Assembly: GCA_024362935.1 (NCBI GenBank)
Contig: JANCRA010000019.1
Span: forward strand, 340,001 to 404,000
Direction of reading: 5' to 3'
From: Setophaga petechia
Lineage: Eukaryota > Chordata > Aves > Passeriformes > Parulidae
DNA length: 64,000 bases
Shown in pieces: positions 25,401 through 37,400 of this stretch; the stretch's first letter is position 1; each line of letters begins with the position of its first letter. The notes beneath the pieces were generated by a model. That model ran no database searches. It saw only the letters and a list, made by a program, of their open reading frames with translations, and was not told the DNA's origin. The translations under genes and the position numbers were made by a program.

Positions 25401-28400
25401 CTTGGCAATATAGCCTCCTTGGTTACTTGATTTACATCCCAGTCTCCACTTAAACCATTTTTGTAACATTGCTATCTCTGTTCTTTCATCTGCTGTACCT
25501 CAGTCTGGAATGCTTATGTTTCCTCCTGTGCTCTTCCAGTGTTTTGCATGCCGAGGATGAAGCGTCATTCTTCCTGGTGGTAAGGAGGATCTCTGGGTGT
25601 GTGTTAGTGCTAGTGGAGCCTGTGAGTAGTGTGTCCGAGCTGCTTGGCTCCTCATTAGTTACCTGAACTCACAAAAGATGCTGCTAACATTATTCACAAC
25701 TCGCAGTTTTGGAAGCTGGATCTCTCTGAGAGATCAAACTGAGCTTTGGGAGAAACACATAGAAATGAACCTTAGCATCTGTTCTGCTCCATGAGTGCTG
25801 TATATGTGAGCCTCATCTCTGTCCACGGTCTGTCCTTGTATTCCTGTAGTTCTTTCCTCCTCTAGATCTTAATGTTAACTGTCTGTCAGGTTTTCAGATA
25901 CCACTTTCAGATCAGTTATTCTATTACTGCTGCTACAGCAAGCCTTAGTGCTAACAATACAGAGATGGTTGAGAGGTTATCTTGACTCTTTGATACACAA
26001 AGTATCTTTTTGTGAGTGTATGATACTTATGTTGATGATATTTATTAATAGCAGAGAAGTTAGGTGACAGGAGAGAGCCTAATTTCTGAAGTGTAAATGT
26101 CAATTCTTTAATTACACTTGTGCTAGTACCCTCTAGACTTTCTGAAGTAAGAATGAAAGATGCAGAGGAGAGAAATGGCTTCTTGACCCTGACATTTTCT
26201 TTTTTAGTTTTCTGCTGCTAAAAAAATAGGATTCAGTCTGAAGATGTTGATTTTATGCTTTGGTGAAGTAACATCTTTCTACTGCCTGTAATCAAGAACT
26301 TTTTTTAAGCATGTATCAAAGCTGCAGCCGCATTCTGCTAGTTGGGAGGCTTAGAAATGAGATTTTTAGGAATGCTGCAATTTTATTACTTTCTTGCATT
26401 TTAATAGCTGCCCCTGAAGAGGAAGGATTTGTATTTATGGGCTGTGCCTGTAGGTCTGTGTTGTGGTGACATCCTGCTGTCTGGTTTTGTTTCTTTGAAG
26501 AGTGTCTTTAAACAAAACTATGAACTGCCTTCCTTTTTACCCTTCAGCTGTGTACTGATGTCTTTGTGTAGAGGCTCTACTTGCTATAGGTGTTGCTATT
26601 TAGTACTTCATATTCCTGGCAACTGTTTAGTGTATTTTAGCTTAACACTTTAAAACTCAGCATCACAATTTACAGTTCATGTTGCAATTCCAAAAACACA
26701 TCAGTAATTTTATAGCACGTACTCTTTAATTCTTAGCAGGTACAGTGTTTTGTGGAAGCCTTCAGTTGTTTTGGTGTTCTCCCTTTTTGACTAGGTGTTT
26801 GTGATACCTACCCTTTTGAAGTTACTGGCAGACTCACTCTTTAATAGTTAGCCTGCTGAGTGAGGTAGAGGAAATCCTCTCAGTGTAATGGCTTGTGTGA
26901 TAATTAGTGACACTTGTCAAATAGAGTCATCAGTAGAGAATAGGGGTGAAATGTCTGTTAGAGCGCACTGAATGCGCTTAAAGCTCACTACCACTTGTTA
27001 AGATTTCTTGACATGAAGTTTAAAAAAAAAAAAGATCTTCTCTGAGCATGCTGTTTGCTTTAAACTGAAAACTAGACAGGCATACCTGCCCAGTGGCACT
27101 TCTGGCTAAATGGAAACATTGATGCTGTTTACTTCTCTGTATTTTTAGCTCTTCTCACTGTTGATATTGGATATTCCACTTCCAGGTAGTCCAGCAACCA
27201 TCAGGAGCCATTGTCAAGCAAGTATCTACGCTCCCACAGCCCTCAGTGCTCACTCTACAGACATCTGCTGAGAAGAAAATGCCACTGAATACCCTTGTTC
27301 AAACCAGCCAGTTTCCTGCAGGTAAAGTGTAGGAACCTCTTTCATGGAGAAGCGGGGGGACTGCTGAGGTATAGAAATAAGTGGAGGTTGTTGGTAGATT
27401 GTAGGAGTGCAAGAAGGTGGCTGTCTGTCAGGAGCAAGCAGTTCTGTGCATTAAGTTGAACATCTTTACTGTCTGGAGCTCTGATGAGAAAATCAATGTC
27501 ACATCTACTTCTGGCACTTGTTAAGAGCATGTCAGTCAAATATTTGTACTTGTTAAAATACTGTGACTGAGCTCCTTGCAGTGAACTTTCTCCAAGCTGA
27601 TGATTTTGAGAGTTAATTCATGAGACCTTGCTTTTTCCTTCAACTGGTTCAGGTTGATGCACAGTAAGAGTTTGTCTCAGCCAGTGAGTTCTCACTGAAA
27701 CATTTCCATGGTCAGCACAGAAGGGAGGGTGTTTGCTGGGAGTGTATGAGGCTTTGGGCCATACAGAACTTGCAGAATGTAAGATTGTAGAGTGTCTGGT
27801 TTTCAGATGGGCCCAATTAGTTGTTACTGAGTCTGAGTAACCTTACCTAGAATAATGAACTAACTAAACAGTTGTTTTAGCATTTTTATTTGTACTACAG
27901 CATGTTCTTTGTTTTGTTTTAGGTTCCATTCTGAAGCAAATTACCTTGCCAAGAAATAAAATTCTGTCGCTTCAAGCATCTCCTGTTCAAAAAGTGAAAA
28001 TGAAAGAGAATGGAGCAACATCCTTCAGGTAAAAATGAACAATATCAGAAGTTAAGTATAAAAAGGAACAAAAGGAAGAAGCAAGTATAGAGATGGGGAT
28101 GGAGCCCAGATAATAGCAACTTTCTTCAGAAGCTTTTTTTCTGATACATGTTTTTCAAGTCACAATACTCATGGGCAATGGGTAAGCTTAAAACTTCTAT
28201 GCAGATGTTAATAATTCTTAGTGTAAGAAAACTGTCCTGGTGAGGTTGGGTTTTGTGTCAGCTTTTCACTAGCATGTTTTCCATCCTGTGAGTACAATTA
28301 CTAATCTAGTTACCTTGTAGTAAAGTCTCTCAACAGGATTAAAGCAGACAGAACCTCTGGTTTTTGCATATAGTCTGATAGCACTGAACTGTTACTTGGA

Positions 28401-31400
28401 CTGGCTTGTAACCTGTCTAAAGCTCTGTGCTGCATTTCAGAATCTTTAATTAGCTCCTTGTTTCTGTGTGTATGGTGAAGGTCTTTGACAACATGATTTC
28501 TAACATGTTCTCTAGGCCTTTAGATTGCAAGAGTGCTTAAAGCTTTTAGTTCTGGCAACTGATTAACTTTTCAAAGGCAGAAATTATTCTTGCAGCTATG
28601 AAGTGTGATGTTGGAATAGAGGTACACACTGCCATAAGCATTATTAGTCGTACCACTTCAGGGCAAGTTTGGCATTGCTCTTCCAAGGGAAAAAAAGCAG
28701 ACATGATGGCACCTCTAACTTGTTGACCAGTCGACTTATCATCTGTTGAAAGCTGCTGCTGCTGTTTACAGTAACATACAGTATACAATGAACAGTTAAA
28801 AAGAGTGGTTACCAGAAGCTGGAATGAAAAGCTCATATTAAAGCAACAGCTCTATTAATCTGCCTCAAGGTCTTATGAAATATAGTTTAGCATGTAATGT
28901 GGGATGTAATTTTGGGTAGTGATGTTTAAAAAAACACACCTTCATAAATATAGTAATTAAAAAAAGCAACAATGAACAAACTCATACTCAAAAAAGAAGA
29001 AAATTTCTGTGATCTTCCAAATGTAATATATTAGCTGTCTTACATGAGTAATTTGAATTTTTGTAAATTGTTCCCTGAATTGTTAAATTCACAGAGTAGG
29101 AGAAAAACCTGCTTTTACAGTGTGATTCAATAGAGATTTCTCTTCTTGCTTTTGGATTGTGATCTTCAAAGTACCATAAGTCCATGAGAATTTAGATAGG
29201 AAATCTCCAACTCAACCTAAATTTTCTTTGTAGAGTCTCCTGTCTCTGAAGAATTTGTCTTTGGATACACCCTTGGTGTTTCTTCTATTCACTTCTATAA
29301 TCAAACTTTCTTACCTATGATCAATCAACTGCTGATCATGTGTGAGGCAGAGAGAGACACCATGGCCCATTTTCAGGTTTTGTGATGAAATTTGTTACAA
29401 GCAGAGAGTGTGTCTTGTAATTGCTGTGATTATGCATGTGGCACTAATGAGAGTGCCCTTACTGTGCCCTCTTACTGCAGTATGTCATAGAGCCTGACTC
29501 CTCTGCCATTGTGTGACTAGGCTAGGTTAGGATTTGAGGACATTCTACTCACTGAGCTGTACCTAATTAGCTGCAGTTTGACCTTGTCTGCTCTTTAACA
29601 CGCTGCTTTAGGTTGCCTGAGATAAGCAGTAGAAAGATTGGTGAATTCCTGCCCTGCAAGCAAACAAACAGAAAAAAACCCAACAAAACACAAAGCATTC
29701 CAACCTTCTAGTTGTTGTTTCAGCTAAGCATGGACATTGCACCATGGCATGTCAAGAAATAGCTTGTTTTTGAAAAATCAAGATTTTTGTTAACAGATCT
29801 ACACATTTCTGTAAAGTATATGCTAGAGCACTCTGGAAAAAAAAATCACATATTTCATCTTCAAGTATTTGTTTTGAATTTATTCTGTTTAATAGAGTTG
29901 TTGTCCAAAGCACATGCAACTTTCTGGCTTGGCTGGAGTTGTTCTGGCCTGGGTAATTGTCAGGGATGGTGCGCAGAGATTTGGGTTCAGTGTGTCTTTG
30001 TAGTTTTCCCTTTGACTCTTGGATAAAATGGAGTAAATTAGGGGGATTCAGGAGACAAGTGCGGTCGTCAGACACCAGAGGGTGCCACAGACTCACTTTT
30101 CAGGCAGCTGGCACATTCGTAGATGGGAGGTGCATCTGCGTTGCTTGGGCTTCTTTTGCAGTGAATATCCAGTAGAAATGTCAAACCTGACTTTGTTTGT
30201 GTGGTGTATCTCTCAGGACTCCTGAGTTCTGCTTTCCACCTTGTCCTAGTAAACTTAAAATCACTGGAAACTTGTAACAGCTGGGCGAGTTTTTACTGCT
30301 CATTCCTGAGTGTGACAAGATCAAATGTAAAGAGCATTAAAGGAAGTGGTGCAGGAAAGGGACTTTGTGGAGGGATTTTTGAAAATGAAAGCAAGCCAGT
30401 ATTCATCAGAAACACCCTCGTGTACACTCTGTAATATTTTAAATTTATCACCTTAGTAGAATGATTTCTATCGCTTACTCAAAGTACATGACACCTTACT
30501 TAAAATGATGGGAGTTTGTTTAAACAAAAAAAAAAAAGAGTAGTAAAAAGTATGAACTTAAAATGGCTTCTGAAACTTCCATTAATCTTTAGTGAGCACT
30601 TTTCTAAGGAATATAGTGGTAATTTCTTTGGGTTAAGTGAAATAAGTGCAACAGTGTTTTCATATATTTCATCAAAGCTTGACTTAATGCAAACTTAGGT
30701 GTCACAATGAAAAAGTTAGAATGGGTACTGAAGAACAGTACAGGTGGAGATGTCTGCTTCCATATAAACTCTTGTATGCTTGTACACACTAGAGAGACTG
30801 TATGCATGGAAATAATCAAGAAAATAGTAACCTGGTAAAGGCAGGTTATAAAGAAATGAAACTTGTCTGTGTAGAAAAATGGATAGATGTACATTATAGG
30901 AGTTTATCTGTTCTTTGCTTGGGTGTTTTGAGTATGTGGCCAGATTAAAAGCAAAAATTATTTCCTGAAACTGCATGCTGTGCAGTTGTACCTGGGATGC
31001 AAGCATCCTTCCTGGCATTCCATAAACAGTTCCACTGGAGTAATGTCAGGTTCCAGCACCGATAGCTTGTGATGTGTATTCCTGGTGCTGGTTGTGCTGA
31101 TTTTGTCAGCAGTTATGTGGCAGTCACTGTGCTTCAGTGGTATTCTTGTCTCTGCCATCAGGAAAGACTTCTCTGTAGTGGTCACTGTGAAGAGGAAACC
31201 GGAATGTACTTGAGAAGATCAGTTAGCACTCAATTATCATCCCATGAAGCTTCATTGACACGCTTGTTCAAAGTTCAGGGTCTCTGTTAGGGTGATAGAG
31301 CCTGAGTAGACACTTGGAGCTGCTCAACTGCTGGTTGAGAAGGGGTAGGAGGAGGGAAGCTGTTCTGGCACTGTTGCCTTCAACTTTAAATTGTAGCTGT

Positions 31401-34400
31401 GGACATCTAACTGTTCTGACAGTCCTGGGATTTAACACTGTTTTTTTAGCATGATGGATTTGGGGCACAGGCCTGGTTGGGAAGCTATTGTGTCTAGTTA
31501 GGCATAAGAACTGGAGCTGGTTTGAGAATCTGTTGGGTCTCTTTTTCCCTAAACACACTCAGACATAGAAACTGCTAGCAATGAGGGCACACGAATGAAA
31601 GGAGGGGTAGAAGGTGACTGGACTCAAGGCCGGACTCCTTTTCTGACTGGGTCTCTCACTGGAAGCTGGCAGAAGAATTGTACCATAGAAATATACTGAA
31701 ACCCAAAGGAGAAAATGCATTTACAGTTTTAAGAAAAATACCCTAACATTTTCTTGTGTCTTTTGAGTATTGCTTAACCTCAACCCTAACTCATGTTCTA
31801 ATAACTTTAGCTTCTGCCTCTAGTCAGTCAAAGGATAGCCTCCAAGAAATATCATTTCACCTTAGAATGACAAATTCCTGGCTAACCCTTGTTCAAGAGT
31901 TATTGAGGCCACACAGTGTTTTCTGAAGGTGAACTTTATCAGACCTTGCCAGAGAATACTCTTAAAGAGGGGGGGTGTGTGTTGGTTTTGGTTTCTGTGC
32001 TTTCCAAATAAAAAGATGGTCAGATTGAGTGATTTTACTTATTTGTCCTAATACTATGGATGTCTGTTTTAGATTGGTCCTAAGTCCCTGAAGCCACCAT
32101 TAGGGCCTTTGTCACATCGTGAAGTAAAAATGCTTTCTCTTGATGGTCCGAACTAATTTAATAAAAACTTGGATTGTTTCACTGCCAAAGTAGTGCAAAA
32201 ATTTTTCCCTGTAAAATTCATTCAGTATTTTAACTTAAATGATCTCTTAAAAAAACATTAGGCTGAAGCACACAGGCTATTAAAGCTAGTCTGAGTGATG
32301 TTCACCCTAACTGAGTTTTTATTATTAACATATAATAATAAAAAACACCAAAGTTTTTATTATTAACATATAATAATAAAAAACACCAAAGCTGCTACAT
32401 GAGAATCCAGCTAATGGTGTTACCAGCTAGAGCTCTGGCATGGTGCTTCAGAAGCAGTGGCATCTTCCCTGCTATGTACACAAGTATGGTAGGGCTGATC
32501 AAAGTGCAAGGTCTGGATTGGTTTTAGTAAGTAATCAAGGAGTGTTTGTGTCCTGTGTTTTAAGGGAACTCGCTAAAGAAAACTGAAGATCATGTCTGTG
32601 CTAATAAGCCTGTGCTTTAAGCCTCAGTTTGCAAGATATGCATCTTGGTTAGAAAATGGGCTTGTTTATAGTCCAGTGAGTCAACATTCAACTTCATTCC
32701 ACACTTGGTTCTACCTGGTGAATTAGTTTTAGAACAAATTTCAGGCTGCGAGAGTGGTGGTGCAGGGTTAGGGGTTGTGGGAACTTTTAATCTGGGTTTA
32801 ACTCAGTCCTAGGTTTCCAAGCTGGCTCAAAATTTCAGTTTCATATAAAGGATTTGCATGCCTAGCAACTGAGGCATTAGCCAAATTAATGTTTCAGAGG
32901 CACCTTGCAGAAGTGTGGGAGCTTTTAGGAGCTCCCTGTCCACACCCACGCTGAACATCTGTTGTATATAGGAAATGTGAATGTGGCTGCTTGTTGATAG
33001 TTGAGACTTTTTCTTTGTGTCTGTTCTAAACAAAACATAAAATGTTGGTCTTCTCTTTTGTAGAGATGAAGATGACCTAAATGATGTGACTTCTATGGCT
33101 GGGGTTAATCTCAGTGAGGAGAATGCCTGCATTTTGGCAACAAACTCTGAGCTCATTGGCACAGTGATTCACTCTTGTGCAGATGAACCATTTCTGTCTA
33201 TGGAAGCTCTTCAGAGTAAGATCTTGAACATAGGTGAGAACAAAACACACACAGCAAATATGTATGAATATAGTATTTCCTTGCCTCTTTCATCAGCCTG
33301 CCTCCAATCTTTGAAGAAGGACCTGGAACTATTATGATCTACCATCTCATGTGTGTCTACCAAACAATAATGAGTTTTCACCTCCCCTTCTAGGAAACAA
33401 CTGTCCTTTAAGGTTTTCTTTACATGGAAACAGTATGAAGCACAACCAGAAAAAAGAAACTGATGCCACTTTACCATGTGAGAAGTGAGCAATTTTCTTA
33501 CTCTTAAACCTAATGCAACACTTAACAGCCATAAAGGTGCTAGCATCAAAACACTTAAATGTGCTTTTCTGTCTCAGCAGCTTCTAACTTGTTGCATTAC
33601 ACTGACTTCCCTAACAGTTTTTGCAGTCCTCTGCCAATGTACTCTATTGACTAACATTAGGAAGAAGTTTCAAACTTCCAATACACACAGAGCACAGCTT
33701 TGTTTGTGATTCCCTTCATGGTAATTTTATATAAAAGAGATGTTTAAGCTGTTTGTCTGTATGATGAATAATACTGTGGAATTTATGATGAATGCCTCTG
33801 TTACAGGAAGTTTCTAATGTAGCTATCATTTCTTTTGAGCAAAAATAATAAGTGTTGCTTAGTAATGTTGTGTTATGTCAGAGCAGGGAGCATGCAGTTG
33901 TGTTGCAGCACACTGGCTGGTCCCAGTTTACTGTTTGTCAGCAGCAAACTTCATGCTTGTTGCTCAGCTCCTTGCTCGTGCCCTCTGCCCAGTACTTGCT
34001 GTGCTGGAACATTGAGTTTTACAGCTGAGCATCCAGGAGAGCTTGAATGTACAGTCACAATTCTGTCACAGTGGCTAAACCACGTGTTCACAAAGTCTTT
34101 CTGTTTCCACACACAACTGGTTCTTAGTCCAGAGTGAGCAGCCAGCCTGTGACAAGCACGTAACCTGCGAATGCTGCTTGTGACCTTGGTGCTGCTGCCC
34201 TGGTCAGCCGGATGTGTCATCTCGAGCTGTATGGGGCACAGCAAATGCAGTGTTACTAGTAGCAAAGGGAAAATGCACATCAGACCAGAAGTTCTCAAAG
34301 TTCAGAAGAAGATGAATCAGTCATTCGTGGGAAGTGGATATAAGGAAAACTAAAGAACTCTGCAAAGACATAGAGAGTATTTTTAAAATAATTTGCTGGT

Positions 34401-37400
34401 TGTGGGTGTAAAGATATTGTGTTGAAAGATGGAAAATAGAAGTCTGGCTGTTTCATAGCTAGAATGGTAGTTGTTCAAATTAATAATAATAATATCAATA
34501 TCAATAATTCATGTCATAAATGATAAGTGCTTGTTTGCAAGGAAAGGAATGCTGCCAGGGAGTAGAGCAATTCAGAAAATTAACATGTCTGCTTTTGAAC
34601 CGAGCCATCTCTGGATTAAGAAATGTGTGCATAGGGAGGTTTTGAGGTTTGGGGGGATTTTATTTTGTCTTTGAGTTGGTGTATCAGTAATCTGATAGTC
34701 TAGTGAGAAACTGCAGTGGAAGTATTGAAAGGTGCTTGAGCAAAATGAGCTTTGCACTCAGTTAAGTTACAGGCCAGTGCTTACTGATCAAACAGGGGAG
34801 TGCTTTGATTGTATCTGGGAAAAAACATTCTAGGTTCTCCCTGCCTTGTGAAATTGTCATTCATTTTCAGTTACAGTAGCAAAAGCAAATGAAATAGGTG
34901 ATTAGTTTTTTTACAGTGCGCTGTTTATCCATTCTTAACACTTCGCTTGGCAGTAAATACTGAAATGGGTTTTGAAGGCATGCTGTATATTGCATCATAA
35001 AGTATTACAGCTGCTGTAAATGCAGTGCAGGGCAAGGAAAAGTGCTTCTGACAGGTACAGCATATGAGGCATGTGGAACTGCTGCCTGCCGTGCCCACCA
35101 GGGAAAAGCCTCAGCCGCCCAGGTGTCTCGATGGCGCCGCACTGAGTGATGGATGGTGTCAGCCGTGGGAAGGCTTCTCCTTGGCAGCCTGCAGCCGCGG
35201 GAAGGTCGCAGAGGTGATGCCCAGCTCTGGGTGCAGGGCCAGCACAGCCTTGCCTGGAGCTGGCACCAGCCTCGGTCGCAGCTGCTGAGATGCGGAGATT
35301 CAGCAGCAGCCCGGGAGGAAAGGTTGAAGGTGGCGGCAGGATGAGCCCGGCTGGACTGGAATCCACGCTGTCCCAGCGGCTGCTGTGGCTCCGTTGGGTC
35401 TGGCTGCCCCTGTCGGTCGGCCAAGGCACTTTGGAGGGTCTCGTGTGCCTGGAGTGCGCTGCAAAACCCATTCCTGCTCGTCAAATAAATGTCATGAGTT
35501 GTTAACAAGCACGGTGTCAAGCAGGGCAAAATGTAATTCTGTATTTTTTTAATTACTGGAATTAACAGAATATGGCACTAATTTCTACAGCTACCGCTTC
35601 TCCCCCTCCCTGAACATGAAGCTTGATTTGTGTTCTTATTAACTTTGTCCTATAAATGACCTTGCAAGGAGAGTGGTTCTGGAGGCTAAGTGAAACAATG
35701 TCTATATTTTCTGAAGCTCCAGGCTAAGTTTTATTAATGTAATGTCTAAGATCTTTGAAGTTGTGACTTTACCAGGAAAATCATAATCTCCAAACCTTTA
35801 TTCATAATGGGTATGACTTCCAGGGGGAACAGAATACCTGCTGTGCTAATTATTTCAATTATCAGCTACTACTAAAACACGTAATGGATTTTCTCTGCTT
35901 CCACAGGTAAAAGGCATGACATTATGGAACTTAACTCTGATGTTGTGAACTTGATCTCCCACGCTACACAGGAAAGATTACGAGGGCTCCTGGAAAAACT
36001 AACTGTAATTGCTCGGCACAGAGTATCAACCCACAAGGTAAAGGAAATCATTAGCAAGTTTTCCTCAAAGTTTTCCTGCTTTGCAGCCTTGAAGGTAAAC
36101 CTCTTCCAAGTGTGGGCACATCACAGGCAACATTTGCCTTCTCAGTATCTACCAAAGGCTGGTTTTAGCTGTGTCTAGCCCAGCATATAGCTGTTCCATT
36201 TGATTTGTTGGGCAGGTGCTCTTAAAACCCAGCATAAGACTGAATGCATATTTTTCTTCTCTTCCATAGCAGCAATGGCTGTTATACAAAGTCTCTTACA
36301 TGGTAAATGGAAAGCTGACTTTGAATGCTTCTGATGGTGGGTTGATTTAGGGACTTGCATTTTCTTTATGCATTTACTGTTGTTGGAATTGCAGTCAGTA
36401 TGGGCTCAGTAAAAAGCCTTGGGAAACTGAATTGATTATTTTACTTTTGGAAAGTACTCCATGAAGGCAGAGGCCATTTTCATCTGAAGATTTTTTTCAT
36501 TTTAAGTCTTTTTTTAGCTTCATTCAATATAAAGTATATTGTGTCCCAGTGAACTAGTATCCCTTAAGATGCTTGTATGGTGCAAATGGGAAGTGATAAT
36601 TTACTGGCCTAACTAGCTCTTTCTTTTTTTCCTTTGTCATTCAATAGCAAGATCCTAATCCTTGCATCTTTCAATGCGAAGCTGTTTTAGAAAAAAAAAA
36701 AAAAGTGAGAAGCAAATGTATCTGTCAACTCTTAGTTTCCTATTTGTTCAGGTTGAGATTTTTTACAAGAACTTTATACTTAATGAAATTTAACAAGAGC
36801 AACCAACTGATGGAATAAGAATTATTTTTGTACTGAGCACTTTTTATTGGCTTTTCAGCACTGGAGCACCAATAGTAAAGAGGAGCAACTATTTGGAAAC
36901 TTCTGAGTATTTATGGTGTTTTCTGAAGCAGTAGGAGTACTCTGTTCCTTCCTGGAAGAAGATGTAAAAGAAAAGAAAATCAATATAGAACAAATACAGA
37001 GTTCTGTATGAAAAGACGTCAGAAATCTGCACTTGTATGTTTTTTTTCCCCAAAATGGGAGGTACTATTGAGCTTGTGAGCGAAAGTGAGGAGGAAGCTG
37101 AAGTCCAGAGTAACCAGTAGGACATAGTGTCTTGCAAACACCAAGAACAGAAGGAAATGGTTTTGGACAGTAGGCTGGATAGGGCTAGTTTCTTTCTCAT
37201 TGAACTAAAGCAATAGAAAAACAGGTTTTTGTCTGATTGAATTGCCAGAAGCAGTGATAAGATTATAAGATTGCAATAAGCTGGCTTTCTTTTCCTCTTT
37301 TCTCAAGAGCAAAACAAACAAAAAATCAAAAGTAACGGGCACAGTAATCTTAGAGGCACAGATACCCTCTTTTGTTAGGAAGATGGTATTATGTGACAGA

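Larger units (their letters stand above)
21710..27185 (+). other. TAF4B: TAF4B intron, 5.5 kb
   Basis: No coding exon is supported. It holds an AATAAA followed by a T-rich tract soon after the donor (21772-21820), a poly(A) run at about 22997-23013, and a solo LTR at 24277-24728. ORFs of up to 148 codons (for example 23728-24174) are hydrophobic or mixed chance frames with no recognised family. The acceptor is ttccacttccag. Confidence 0.8.
33234..35906 (+). other. TAF4B: TAF4B intron, 2.7 kb, with a CpG-rich island
   Basis: No coding exon is supported. The stretch is AT-rich except for a G+C- and CpG-rich island at about 35060-35510. A TAATAA/ATCAAT simple repeat lies at about 34480-34509. 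The acceptor is ctctgcttccacag. Confidence 0.8.

Noticed and set aside
35005..35529. Minus-strand ORF of 174 codons in the CpG-rich island
   Set aside because: GC-rich DNA gives long chance frames, and an overlapping 158-codon frame exists in another register. No domain is recognised.
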